Assembly: GCA_947501005.1 (NCBI GenBank)
Contig: CANMTU010000002.1
Span: 1 to 64,000 of the forward strand
Source of the DNA: an uncultured Erythrobacter sp.
Lineage (GTDB): Bacteria; Pseudomonadota; Alphaproteobacteria; Sphingomonadales; Sphingomonadaceae
Length of the DNA: 64,000 bases
Direction: 5' to 3'
The notes under the pieces: generated by a model
Told to the model about the DNA's origin: nothing
The model's input: the letters and a program-made list of their open reading frames with translations, nothing else
The model's database searches: none
Program-made: the position numbers and the translations under genes
In this document: positions 48,666 through 58,372 of the stretch, in pieces
How positions within the stretch are numbered: position 1 is the first letter of the stretch
Layout of the letters: every line of letters starts with the position of its first letter

Positions 48666-48808
48666 AGATCTTCATAGTGGCAAAATAGCCGGAACGCCGG
48701 AGTCCGCAAAGGGGTCGTTAGCCGAATGGCCGCTTTGCGAGATCTCCCACCCGAAACCGGTCAGTCCGAAATCGGCCTATCAGCTGCCAACTCCCGAACA
48801 TTCCTATG

Positions 48809-48911
48809 TTGGCAAATCACGGCCGAGAAGAAGAGCTATGGGATAGTCTCGATTTAATTCGCCCCGTAGGGTGCGTGCTCTGGAACCCCGGTAAGAATGT
48901 CGGGACAGAGC
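48809..48911 (+). pseudogene. relic of the 5' end of the same small tyrosine recombinase
   Basis: ggcaaatcacggccgag...atgggatagtctcgatttaattcgcccc...tggaaccccggtaagaatgtcgggaca aligns to copy 2 start region, with stop codons. Confidence 0.75.
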
Positions 48912-49237
48912 ATGCTTGTCAGAACTTCGATATCGTCCGGCGAGACCCTGTCACCGAACAGGATAAGCGCCGTCTCCGGATCGCAGCGGCGTCACGTCAA
49001 GATCAGCCCATCGACATTCGGTTGTCGGTCAGCAGCGACGCCAAGTGCGCCCCCGTCGAACCCGCAGTAGGGATGCATGGCGAGGAGAGCGAGACGTATC
49101 GGACCGGCTACTGGGACAGAGCTAGATTAATTCCAATGTCCTTGGCCAAACTAACGATCGATCGACTGAATCAGTTGCCGCGACGTGATTCAAATTTTCG
49201 GTTGGACCGCATACCAGATCGTTGCCACCGAGGCCAG

Positions 49238-49510
49238 ATGATCCGATCTTTCGACATGCATTGGCATTGGCAGGCCATTGATCGCAATCGCAACATTGCT
49301 CGAGACTATTCTCTAGTCGTCAGTACGGACTTGTTTGGCTGGACGATCGTCCAGAAACGTTGGGGCCGGATTGGCGGGAAGGCGCGAGTGCAAAGCTTGG
49401 CGTTCGCAAGCCGAGATGAAGCGGCTCAGGCGGTCAAGGAAATCAAAGCGCGCCGCGCTACCGCAAAGCAACGTATTGGGACAGGTTATGCGCTCGTCTC
49501 GAGCGGCTAG
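49238..49510 (+). CDS. WGR-domain protein
   Basis: ARDYSLVVSTDLFGWTIVQKRWGRIGGKARVQSLAFASRDEAAQAVKEIKARRA; GAGG upstream of ATG. Confidence 0.8.
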   Translation: MIRSFDMHWHWQAIDRNRNIARDYSLVVSTDLFGWTIVQKRWGRIGGKARVQSLAFASRDEAAQAVKEIKARRATAKQRIGTGYALVSSG

Positions 49511-49533
49511 ATACCACGTATAGCAGCAAGTCT

Positions 49534-50028
49534 TCAAGCGGCACGGTTGAAGCCTTGGACGTGACCGACTTCGCAAAACCGATGAGCAACGTCGCCTCCA
49601 GCTTGGGCCGATACGCGTTCGACGGCAGAGCGCGAGAAGGCGGCGAAGATGCATTTCTCGTCGAACTCGTCGCTACTTTCCAATCTAGCGCGCAATTCGT
49701 GAAGAAAACCCATCGTTGCGTAACACACGTTGCGAAAGGTTGGATCGAAATACAATGCGCCGTCATGAGCGACCTCAATCGCAAGATATAGGCGAGTTCG
49801 ATCCAGGCACAGCAAGTCGATCATCTGGTTCACTATCCGGGCAGTGATAGGTAACCGGCCGTTTCTGATCTTACTGACCAGGCTGACACTGCGACCAAGA
49901 AACGCGGCGACCTCCGCGTTCTTCATGCCCTGTCTCCGCCATGCTTCGACGATTATGAGCCGATGCTCCTCGAGCCGCTCCGCCCGTTCTTCGTGACGCG
50001 GCGCGCAATCGGGAATGTCTGTGACCAT
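49534..50028 (-). CDS. HTH (XRE-like) regulator
   Basis: WRRQGMKNAEVAAFLGRSVSLVSKIRNGRLPIT; divergent from the tra operon. Confidence 0.7.
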   Translation of the reverse strand: MVTDIPDCAPRHEERAERLEEHRLIIVEAWRRQGMKNAEVAAFLGRSVSLVSKIRNGRLPITARIVNQMIDLLCLDRTRLYLAIEVAHDGALYFDPTFRNVCYATMGFLHELRARLESSDEFDEKCIFAAFSRSAVERVSAQAGGDVAHRFCEVGHVQGFNRAA

Positions 50029-50462
50029 GTGCGACCCCCTCAACCCGATTGAAGATTAACGATTCGTTCGTGATTCGGTCAAGATGCGCAATATCCCGTA
50101 AGCGATCGCAGCACATAGAATTCCAACTGACTTTAGAGGCTGCATTCCGTTCGGAAAGGCGCCCAAAACCTCCTTCGACTCGGGTGACTGATCGCTTGGT
50201 ACTAGCGGGGTTCGAGCTCTCAGAACTTAGCAGATAAACTGCCAACCCGGTGAACTGTGCTCTGAACCAAAGCAAATCAATGGCTCTGATAAGCAAAACG
50301 TCGAATATTCGTGGCAGCCAAAATGAGCGAACCGATAGCGAAATTGCATGTATTCGGTCGGCAGTCGATGCCACTTTCACGTAATCGTTGAGCTAACGAT
50401 TGGTTTCGGTTTCCCTAACGCCGGTTCCGCAATTCCGCGCGAACCGTTTCAGGGGAACTGCA

Positions 50463-50786
50463 ATGCATGCACTCTCGATGAAGAAGGAGCTGCCTCTCAA
50501 CGGCATTCTCCTGGGCCTGGCCGTCCTGGCTTTGGTCATGATCCTCGGTGCCGGCGCGGCGTATGCCGGCGCCGACACCACCTTCGACACCGCACTGACG
50601 AAGTTTACCGACTTCCTCGAAGGCTCGGGCGGCAAGATCATCACCGTGATGAGCCTCGCCGGCGGCATCGTGGCGCTCGCCTCGGGCCGTTTCAGCCTGG
50701 GCCAAGTCGCCGTCCCGGTCGCCGTCGGCGTCGGAGCCGGCACCGGCGTTCCGATCGTCACCTCGACCGTCACTGCGACGATCTGA
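50463..50786 (+). CDS. traA: conjugative pilin TraA-like
   Basis: short two-TM pilin-like protein at head of F-type tra operon. Confidence 0.72.
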   Translation: MHALSMKKELPLNGILLGLAVLALVMILGAGAAYAGADTTFDTALTKFTDFLEGSGGKIITVMSLAGGIVALASGRFSLGQVAVPVAVGVGAGTGVPIVTSTVTATI

Positions 50787-50819
50787 GGTCGGACCCTTTT
50801 CGGGAAGGCGACTTAGCTT

Positions 50820-51104
50820 ATGGATCGGTACAGCATTCCCTCGCATCTCGACGATCCGGAGCTGATCGGCTTCTGGACGCTGGATGAGTTCCTCGCGATG
50901 GTCATTCCATTCGTCTGGGGCATCCTCAGTCAGCACATCGTGATCGGGGTGGTGTTGTCCATTCTCGGATGGTGGGGCTTTCGAAAACTCAAAGCCGGAA
51001 AAGCCAGTTCGTGGATTCTCCACATGGCCTACTGGCACCTGCCGTCGAGCTTCACGGGCCTCAAAGCGACGCCGCCTTCCCACCTTCGTCTGATGGTGGG
51101 CTGA
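50820..51104 (+). CDS. traL: TraL
   Basis: SIPSHLDDPELIGFWTLDEFLAMVIPFVWG, operon position. Confidence 0.88.
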   Translation: MDRYSIPSHLDDPELIGFWTLDEFLAMVIPFVWGILSQHIVIGVVLSILGWWGFRKLKAGKASSWILHMAYWHLPSSFTGLKATPPSHLRLMVG

Positions 51105-51105
51105 C

Positions 51106-51684
51106 ATGGATTATTCGGTAGGTCTCGCGCAAAACCAGCGCGTCTTGAAGCAGCGCAACGCGCTCGGGATCGCGGTGATGGTGCTGCTCGGTCTCGTGGT
51201 GATACTCTTCACCGTCGGAGCGACCCGCGACCGCGAAGTCGTTCTTCAACCGATCCTGCGCAATCCGCTGTCGATCTCCTCGAGCGGCGTCTCCGCCGAT
51301 TACCTCGAAATGGTGACGCGCGACACCGCGCTGATCGCGCTCAACCGCTCCCCCGAGAACCTCAATTACTGGATGAACTCGATCCTCGAGATTGCCGCGC
51401 CCGAGGCGCACGGCCGCCTCAAGCGGGATCTGATGAAAGTCGTCCAGGAGCAGGGCGGGTCGAGCATCAGCCAGTATTACACGATCGACAGCATGACCGT
51501 CGATCCGGACCGCCTGACCTCCGAGGTCAGCGGCACGCTTCACACGGTGGTTGGCTCGAAGGCCGTGACGGCCGAGGTCAAGCGCTTCCGCTTCATCTGG
51601 AAATATTCCGGCCTGTCGCTGCAGCTCCGCGGCTTCGGGATGGTGAAGCCTGCCGAACAAGACGACACGGGGAGGGCGCTATGA
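51106..51684 (+). CDS. traE: TraE
   Basis: single N-terminal TM; VSADYLEMVTRDTALIALNRSPENLNYWMNSIL; operon position. Confidence 0.88.
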   Translation: MDYSVGLAQNQRVLKQRNALGIAVMVLLGLVVILFTVGATRDREVVLQPILRNPLSISSSGVSADYLEMVTRDTALIALNRSPENLNYWMNSILEIAAPEAHGRLKRDLMKVVQEQGGSSISQYYTIDSMTVDPDRLTSEVSGTLHTVVGSKAVTAEVKRFRFIWKYSGLSLQLRGFGMVKPAEQDDTGRAL

Positions 51685-52505
51685 TTTCGGCCATGGCCAT
51701 CGGTTGCATCGCGGCGGGCACCGCATTCGCCGCAAGGCCGCTCTGCATCGCCTCGCGCGGATTCGGTGGCATTCTGATCGCGATCGGCGCGTTCGGAATC
51801 GCCACGCCCGCCTATGCAGACGAGACGCTGCTCGCCAGCGACAACAGCGAGGTCGCCTGCACGATCTCCAAGAGCGGGCTCACCCGGGTGAGCCTGAAGG
51901 ACGATCGCTTCGCATCGGTCTCCAAGCTCACCACGGGTGTCGAAACCGAGGACTTCTCGGTGGTCAACGAACCGACCCGCGGCGACATCTACATCTCGGT
52001 TCCCGAGGGCTTCGGGCGACCGGAGGTGTCGTTCTTCGGCACCACGGCCAAGGGCTATGTCTACAAGTTTGCCTGCCGCCTCGAGGGCGAGCGGGCACAC
52101 CAGGTTTTCGTCGAGAACCGCGACATCATGGGCGAACGCCCTGCCGAACTGGCCCGGGCCGCAAGCCCGCAGGAGACCTCGGCGAGTCTGGTGCAGGCGA
52201 TGTACCAGAGCCAGGCGATGGACGGCTTCGAGATTTCTCAGCCCGCACTCGATGCCGTGATGGTGGGCGACCTCAAGGTGCAGATGATCACCGAGTATCG
52301 CGGCCTCAGCCTCGCGGGGCGCGTCCTGCGGATCGAAAACACCGGCAAGAAGGCGGTGACGCTCGATGAGCAGGTGCTCGCGCCCACCAACGCGATCGCC
52401 GTGAGCGTCGCCGATCCGGACCTCGCGCCGGGCAGGGTCACCACCGCCTACATCGTCACGCCTTCGGGCCAGCTCGCCGCCAACGACATGGAAGGACGGC
52501 CATGA
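51681..52505 (+). CDS. traK: TraK
   Basis: secreted protein between traE and traB; ITEYRGLSLAGRVLRIENTGKKAVTLDE. Confidence 0.85.
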   Translation: MISAMAIGCIAAGTAFAARPLCIASRGFGGILIAIGAFGIATPAYADETLLASDNSEVACTISKSGLTRVSLKDDRFASVSKLTTGVETEDFSVVNEPTRGDIYISVPEGFGRPEVSFFGTTAKGYVYKFACRLEGERAHQVFVENRDIMGERPAELARAASPQETSASLVQAMYQSQAMDGFEISQPALDAVMVGDLKVQMITEYRGLSLAGRVLRIENTGKKAVTLDEQVLAPTNAIAVSVADPDLAPGRVTTAYIVTPSGQLAANDMEGRP

Positions 52506-53812
52506 ACTTTCCCAATCCCTTCGCGAAGAAGGCCAAGCAGCTCGACGCGGACGATACCGTCGACGTCGAGGGCTTCGGCACGAATGACGAGGTCCGTAAG
52601 AAGCAGATGCTGCTTCTCGGCGGAGCAGGGGCGGTCGCGCTGGTGCTCGGGTCGATGTATATTTTCGACGACGGCGACGATGACGCCGCAACGGTCGACG
52701 AGCGCGGGCAGGAGATTCAGATCGCGACCGACGACATGGTCAACCGCAACATGTCGCAGCGCGAATGGCAGGCTGCATCCGAAGCACAGATGCAGGGCAT
52801 GCAAAATCAGCTGCGTGGGGTCGATGGGCAGGCGCGCCAGATGGATGCCCTGCAGGCTCAGCTCGCTGCCCTGCAGGCCGAGAACCAGGGCATGGCGTCC
52901 GATGGTCAGCGCGTCATGAGCGCCTACGAGCAGGAGAACCAGCAGCTGCGCCAGCAGCTTGCGCAGCGCTCCTCGCAGGCTGCTCCGGCACCGATGTACG
53001 GGCCCCCGCCAGCTCGGCCCTCCGCGGTCGCTCAGGGGAACTCCGCTGAAGCTGCGGCGCTGGCGGCGGCTTCGAGCTCACCGTTCGGTCCGCGCAGCAT
53101 CAAAATGGTGTCGTTCGAAGGCGGTCCGTCCGGAACGGCTACGCGGATCAGCGGCGGCAACACGAGCTACACCGACAGCCCGAATTACCTGCCGCCGAAC
53201 TCGATCGCCAGGGCCCGCGTGATCGTCGGCGTCGACGCGTCGGCGGGTGTTACGTCGCAGACCGATCCGCTCCCGGTGGTGCTGCGTATCACCGGACCAG
53301 CTCGATCGGTCTATCGGGACGGCAAGCTGCTCACGACGCGGATCGATGGCTGTCTCGTCAACGGCGCCGCGCGTGGCGATCTTTCAAGCGAGAAGGTCTA
53401 CGTAAAGCTGCAGCGCATGACCTGCCCCCAAACCAACGGGCGCTACGCCGTCTCGGAAGTTAAGGGCTTCATCAGCTTCGCGGGTAAGACCGGCGTCCGG
53501 GGCAGGGTGGTTAGCCGCGAGGGCTCGCTCGCCGCACAGGCGTTCTTGGCAGGTCTGGTCTCCAGCGCGGGTAGCGCGTTGAACAATGCCTATCAGCAGC
53601 CTCTCATCAGCACCGGCGCGGACGGACGACGCGAAGCCCCGGGTGCCGGGGAGATCGGATTGCGTGCGCTCGGTGGAGGAGCCGACCAGGCCGGCAAGAC
53701 CGTCTCGCAGTATCTGATCGAGCGCGCCGAACAGTATCAACCCGTCATCGAAATGCCGACCGGCATCGATGTCGAAATCGTCTTCCTCGAAGGCGTCTTC
53801 ATTCAGAACTGA
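52502..53812 (+). CDS. traB: TraB
   Basis: N-terminal TM, coiled coil, LPPNSIARARVIVGVDASAG...GCLVNGAARGDLSSEKVYVKLQRMTC. Confidence 0.92.
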   Translation: MNFPNPFAKKAKQLDADDTVDVEGFGTNDEVRKKQMLLLGGAGAVALVLGSMYIFDDGDDDAATVDERGQEIQIATDDMVNRNMSQREWQAASEAQMQGMQNQLRGVDGQARQMDALQAQLAALQAENQGMASDGQRVMSAYEQENQQLRQQLAQRSSQAAPAPMYGPPPARPSAVAQGNSAEAAALAAASSSPFGPRSIKMVSFEGGPSGTATRISGGNTSYTDSPNYLPPNSIARARVIVGVDASAGVTSQTDPLPVVLRITGPARSVYRDGKLLTTRIDGCLVNGAARGDLSSEKVYVKLQRMTCPQTNGRYAVSEVKGFISFAGKTGVRGRVVSREGSLAAQAFLAGLVSSAGSALNNAYQQPLISTGADGRREAPGAGEIGLRALGGGADQAGKTVSQYLIERAEQYQPVIEMPTGIDVEIVFLEGVFIQN

Positions 53813-53825
53813 GGAGCGTGTGGCG

Positions 53826-54644
53826 ATGGACAGCCTTTCCTATTTTGTTGGCATTCCGATCATGTCGGCGGCGCTCGGCCTGGCTGCCTCGGCAGCGAAC
53901 CCCGATGTCGCACAGCTGCTGAAGACCCGGCTTCCGAAGACCGAAGTCACTCAGGTCGATTGCAGCAAGGTCGACGGGCTGTGCGAGGTCACCGCCGGCG
54001 AGAACCTGTTCTACGTCGACAAGTCGGCGCGCTATCTCGTTATCGGCCGGGTTTACGACATGGAGACGCGTCAGGATCTGACCGCCGCGCGCCTGCTCGA
54101 GCTCAATCCCGACATGCTGGTGGGGGGTGCGGCCCGGGCGAATGCCAACGCGAACGCGAATGGCGGTGCGGATACGGCCGAGCTGACGGGCGGCGTTCGC
54201 CGTAAAGCGCCCGTGGCTGCGGCGCGCAAGGTCGACCTCTCGCGCCTGTCTGACAAGGGCGCGATCGTCTGGGGGAGCGGTGTCAGCGAGGTGACCGTCT
54301 TCTCGGATTTCCACTGCGGCTACTGCCGCGCGCTCGCCGAGCAGCTCGAGCAGATGAACGTCACCGTCATCGAAAGACCGATCTCGGTGCTCGGAAGCCG
54401 GGATGTCGCGGACCAGGTGCTGTGCGCCAAGGATCATCGGCGCGCCGTTCGCGCAGCCTATGCTCAAGAGCCCATCCAGGCCGCGGGCCAGTGCGATACG
54501 AGCGGCCTCGACGAGAACGAGGCCTTCGCGCGCGCGCATGGCTTCACCGGCACGCCGGTGATCGTGCGCTCCGACGGCGCCGTCTTGGAAGGATACCGCC
54601 CGAAGGCGGCGCTGATCGCATGGATGAAGGGAGGGGAATCGTGA
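53826..54644 (+). CDS. dsbC: DsbC-like thiol:disulfide isomerase in tra operon
   Basis: VFSDFHCGYCRALAEQLEQMNVTVIERPI; HGFTGTPVIVRSDGAVLEGYRP. Confidence 0.9.
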   Translation: MDSLSYFVGIPIMSAALGLAASAANPDVAQLLKTRLPKTEVTQVDCSKVDGLCEVTAGENLFYVDKSARYLVIGRVYDMETRQDLTAARLLELNPDMLVGGAARANANANANGGADTAELTGGVRRKAPVAAARKVDLSRLSDKGAIVWGSGVSEVTVFSDFHCGYCRALAEQLEQMNVTVIERPISVLGSRDVADQVLCAKDHRRAVRAAYAQEPIQAAGQCDTSGLDENEAFARAHGFTGTPVIVRSDGAVLEGYRPKAALIAWMKGGES

Positions 54645-55384
54645 ACAGAGCCCGTTCGACATCGAATCTGCCGGAGGTGATCTGTCTACCGGATGGCCCG
54701 GTGTCCGCGTGGCGGCGACGGCCGTCCAAGCGGGCACTCGTCGCGCTCGGCGGCGCTTTCCTCACACTGGCGGGATGCACGACCTTCGCGACGAACGTAA
54801 AGGGCAGTTTCGCTTGCGGTGCGCCCGGCGATGGCACTTGTGCCCCGGCCACGGTCATCGACGATCGCGCTCTCGCGCAGATCACCGGTGACCCAGCCTA
54901 TGTTCCCGCCGGGCCATATCGCCCGGCACCGGTCGATATGGGTCCGGGCGTCATCGCGGCAATCGCTCCTGCAGCCGAGCGGACGGTGGCGCAGAACGCG
55001 CCGGTTCCGGTCGGACAGAAGGTGCTGCGGATCGTCTTTCCGGCGCATGTCGACCGGTCCGGGCGATACCACGAGACGAGCATCGTGCGGGCGGTGGTGG
55101 ACAACGGGTCGTGGATGCGCGCCAGCGCGGATCACGGTGTGCCCCTTGCGCAGACCGTCAACCTGACCGTCAATTCCGACATCCTCTCCCAGCTCGATGC
55201 CGGCCTCTCCGCCCGGCAGCAGCAGCCCGGGATGACCGAACAGCCGGAGGTGGCCGCGATCGATCTCAATCTGCCCACTGCCGATGCGGTCGCGGCTGCG
55301 CGGGCGCGGGGCGCGGCACGGGTCGCCAACAGCGGCAACCCCGTCAATCGGCCCGCCGCCTACAACCCCCAAGTGGAGAACTGA
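54641..55384 (+). CDS. traV: TraV lipoprotein
   Basis: GTG start overlapping dsbC stop; LTLAGCTTFATNVKGSFACGAPGDGTC. Confidence 0.88.
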   Translation: MNRARSTSNLPEVICLPDGPVSAWRRRPSKRALVALGGAFLTLAGCTTFATNVKGSFACGAPGDGTCAPATVIDDRALAQITGDPAYVPAGPYRPAPVDMGPGVIAAIAPAAERTVAQNAPVPVGQKVLRIVFPAHVDRSGRYHETSIVRAVVDNGSWMRASADHGVPLAQTVNLTVNSDILSQLDAGLSARQQQPGMTEQPEVAAIDLNLPTADAVAAARARGAARVANSGNPVNRPAAYNPQVEN

Positions 55385-55388
55385 CGCG

Positions 55389-57935
55389 ATGGACGTCAAG
55401 ACGGGCTTCATGAGCCGGCTCCTGGGCGATCAGCGTGCGCCCGATCAGGGCACGCCTTCGCACGGTGTTCCGATGCTGGCACAATGGCTTCCGTATCGCA
55501 GTTTCGACCGCAAGACGGATGTCTTCTACCAGACCGACTCGATCGCTTTCGCACTCGAGGTCGCCCCTTTGGTCGGTGCCGACGAACGGACCGGCGAGAT
55601 CCTTGCGCAGTTCCTGTCGGAGGGCATGCCCGCCGCCTCGCGTCTACAGATCCTATCCTTCCAGTCCCCGCGCGTGGGCGAGACGATCGCCCGCTACGCG
55701 CTGCCGCGCTTCGCCGCCGGCGGGGTCCACCGCAAGATTGCGGAGCATCGGTCGCGGTTCCTGGGGGAGGGGGCGTGGGTGTCGCTTTCGAACGATGGCC
55801 CATTCCATATTCGCCAGCATCGCATCATCCTGTCGGTGTCCTTCAAGCTCGGCAAGGGCTCGGTTGACGAGCTCGTCACCGTGCGCGATTCCATCACCTC
55901 GCTTCTGCAATCGATCAACGTCTCTGTCGCCCGCTATTCCCCGGTCGACCTGATGGCGTTGATCGACGATCTTACGGCCCCGGCCTTTGACGTCTCTGAC
56001 CACCAGATCGAGTATTCCGAGCTCGATCCCATTGCCGATCAGTGCATGCGCCGCGACGTGCAGACGCAGGTTCAGGCCGATCGCTTACTGCTTTCGGTAG
56101 AGCCGCTGCGCGCCGTCACGACGCTGTCGGGGGAGACCGAGTTCGCGGAGATCCGGCCCGATACCTTCGACTATCGCTTCTTCTCGGTGCGCAACTTTCC
56201 GACGCGCTGGGCGCCCTGGGACGGCCAGAAGGTGATCGGCGACATGTTCGCCGACAAGCTGCGGCCCGGATGTCCCACGATGACGAGCCTGTGTCTCGTC
56301 TATCAGGACGAGGAGGCGGCATCCTCCAAGGCGGGCTACAAGTTCATGCGGACCTCGAGCCTGGCCGACAGCAAGTCGGCGCGGTTGCTGCCGCAGCTCA
56401 AGGACCAAAGTCGCGAGTGGGAGCATATCAGCCAGGAGCTTCGGCTCGGCCGCAAACTGGTCCAGGCCTACTACACGGTCGGGATCATGAGCCCGAAGGG
56501 CCGGGGCGACGCCAACGAGCGCACGATCAAGTCGATTTACAAGGCGGCCGGGTGGGATCTGCTCGATGAGCGGTTCCTGCAGATCATGGCGTTCATGAGC
56601 TGCCTGCCGATGACACTCGCCAACGGTCTCGATTCCGATCTGAAGCGCATGAAGCGCCTGCGCACGATGCTGACCACCACGGCGGCCAACATCGCACCGC
56701 TACAGGGCGAGTTTCTCGGCGGACGTCTGCCGCATCTCATGTTCATCGGACGGCGCGGCCAGCCCTTCTTCTGGTCGCCTTTCGAGAACAACGCGGGCAA
56801 CCACAACGTCGCGGTGTTCGGCAAGTCGGGCTCGGGTAAGTCGGTTGCGCTGCAGGAACTGTGCGCCGCGCTCGCCGGTGTCGGCGCGAAGATCATCGTG
56901 ATCGACGACGGCCGCTCGTTCGAGCATATGGCCAAGATGCTCGGCGGCAATTTCGTCAAGTTTCGCCTGCGCGACGGGTTCTCGCTCAATCCGTTCTCGA
57001 TGATCGACGTCGACCTGATCGCGAACGATCCGGACTACCTCGTCGACGCGCTCGCCATGCTCAAGTCGATCATCGGCCAGATGGGCCGGCATATCGACCG
57101 TCTTACCGACACCGAGCGCGGTCTGATCGACAACGCGGTCAACCAGGTGTGGGAAGAGAAGGGTAGGGGCGGCACGATCGACGACGTGATCACCGTCCTC
57201 CGCACGATTGATAACATCGCGGCCGAGGATCTCGCCACCGCCATGTTCCCGTTCTCGGGCCGTGGCACCTACGGCCGTTTCTTTGAAGGCGAGGCCAGCA
57301 TCGACATGACGGCGTCGATGACGGTCTTCGAGCTGTCCGACCTGTCGAGCCGCGAGGAGCTGCGGTCGGTGGTGCTCACCGCGATTATGTTCATGTCTTC
57401 GCAGACGATGCGCCGGATCGACCGCACGACCCCGAAGGCGCTTCTAATCGACGAGGCCTGGCAAATGCTGCGCGGCGGCTCGATGGCCGATTTTGTCGAG
57501 ACCTACAGCCGAACCTGCCGTAAGTACGGCGCCTCACTCATCACTGCGACGCAATCGCTCAACGACTACTACAAGTCGGAAGGGTCGCTCGCCGCGCTTG
57601 AGAACTCGGACTGGTCGGTCATCCTGCAACAGAAGCCCGAGACCATCTCGGACTTCCAGAAGCACGATCGCTTCGACATGGACCCGCATACCGAGGCGCT
57701 GCTCCGCTCGCTCAAGCGCAACGGCACCGACTATTCGGACATCATGATCAAAGGCCCCGACACGCTCGCGGTCGGCCGTCTGGTGCTCGATCCCTATTCT
57801 GCGACGCTCTATTCCTCCTCGCCGGCGGTGTTCGGCCGCATCGAGCATCTGATCGAACAGGGCCTGACGATGGATGAAGCCATCGAGCGGGTCGCGTTCC
57901 CCGACATGCCCCAGACGATGGAGGCGGCGGAATGA
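55389..57935 (+). CDS. traC: TraC conjugative ATPase
   Basis: VAVFGKSGSGKSVALQELCAAL Walker A; PKALLIDEAWQMLRGGSMADFVETYSRTCRKYGASLITATQSLNDYY. Confidence 0.96.
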   Translation: MDVKTGFMSRLLGDQRAPDQGTPSHGVPMLAQWLPYRSFDRKTDVFYQTDSIAFALEVAPLVGADERTGEILAQFLSEGMPAASRLQILSFQSPRVGETIARYALPRFAAGGVHRKIAEHRSRFLGEGAWVSLSNDGPFHIRQHRIILSVSFKLGKGSVDELVTVRDSITSLLQSINVSVARYSPVDLMALIDDLTAPAFDVSDHQIEYSELDPIADQCMRRDVQTQVQADRLLLSVEPLRAVTTLSGETEFAEIRPDTFDYRFFSVRNFPTRWAPWDGQKVIGDMFADKLRPGCPTMTSLCLVYQDEEAASSKAGYKFMRTSSLADSKSARLLPQLKDQSREWEHISQELRLGRKLVQAYYTVGIMSPKGRGDANERTIKSIYKAAGWDLLDERFLQIMAFMSCLPMTLANGLDSDLKRMKRLRTMLTTTAANIAPLQGEFLGGRLPHLMFIGRRGQPFFWSPFENNAGNHNVAVFGKSGSGKSVALQELCAALAGVGAKIIVIDDGRSFEHMAKMLGGNFVKFRLRDGFSLNPFSMIDVDLIANDPDYLVDALAMLKSIIGQMGRHIDRLTDTERGLIDNAVNQVWEEKGRGGTIDDVITVLRTIDNIAAEDLATAMFPFSGRGTYGRFFEGEASIDMTASMTVFELSDLSSREELRSVVLTAIMFMSSQTMRRIDRTTPKALLIDEAWQMLRGGSMADFVETYSRTCRKYGASLITATQSLNDYYKSEGSLAALENSDWSVILQQKPETISDFQKHDRFDMDPHTEALLRSLKRNGTDYSDIMIKGPDTLAVGRLVLDPYSATLYSSSPAVFGRIEHLIEQGLTMDEAIERVAFPDMPQTMEAAE

Positions 57936-58372
57936 ACGCCCAGGTTTTCGACTTCCGTCGCCAGCGCGCTTCCGCGACGACAACACCCCGCATCCTGCCG
58001 ATGGATGTGGACCTGCCAACACGTCCACGTGTGAACACTTGGCGCCACTTCGCCGTTCGTCAGATGGGAGCCGACCTGTGCTACGTCGCGCTTCGCCTGT
58101 CGGGATGGCTGGCGGTCAGCCTGCTCACCACGCTCGGCCTCTACGTGCTGTTCTTCATGGCGCTCGGGAACATGAGCGCGGAAGGCTTCTTCGCCCAGCT
58201 CGCCAACCTCGGCGACCGGTTCGTGGCCGCCGATCCCACGCGCCGTTCCTCGTTCATGTCGCTGGTCACCACGGTCAGCGCGATCCTTTTCCTCGCCGTC
58301 AGCATAGCGCGGCTGCGCTCGCTGCTGGCGATCTTCTCGCTCTCCGACCCGGCCGGAAAGGACAGGCCATGA
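57932..58372 (+). CDS. hypothetical two-TM protein within tra operon
   Basis: 146-aa ORF, 4-nt overlap with traC. Confidence 0.72.
   Translation: MNAQVFDFRRQRASATTTPRILPMDVDLPTRPRVNTWRHFAVRQMGADLCYVALRLSGWLAVSLLTTLGLYVLFFMALGNMSAEGFFAQLANLGDRFVAADPTRRSSFMSLVTTVSAILFLAVSIARLRSLLAIFSLSDPAGKDRP
58026..58041. repeat. dispersed palindrome, copy e: CACGTGTGAACACTTG
   Basis: one mismatch from consensus; inside tra operon ORF. Confidence 0.7.
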
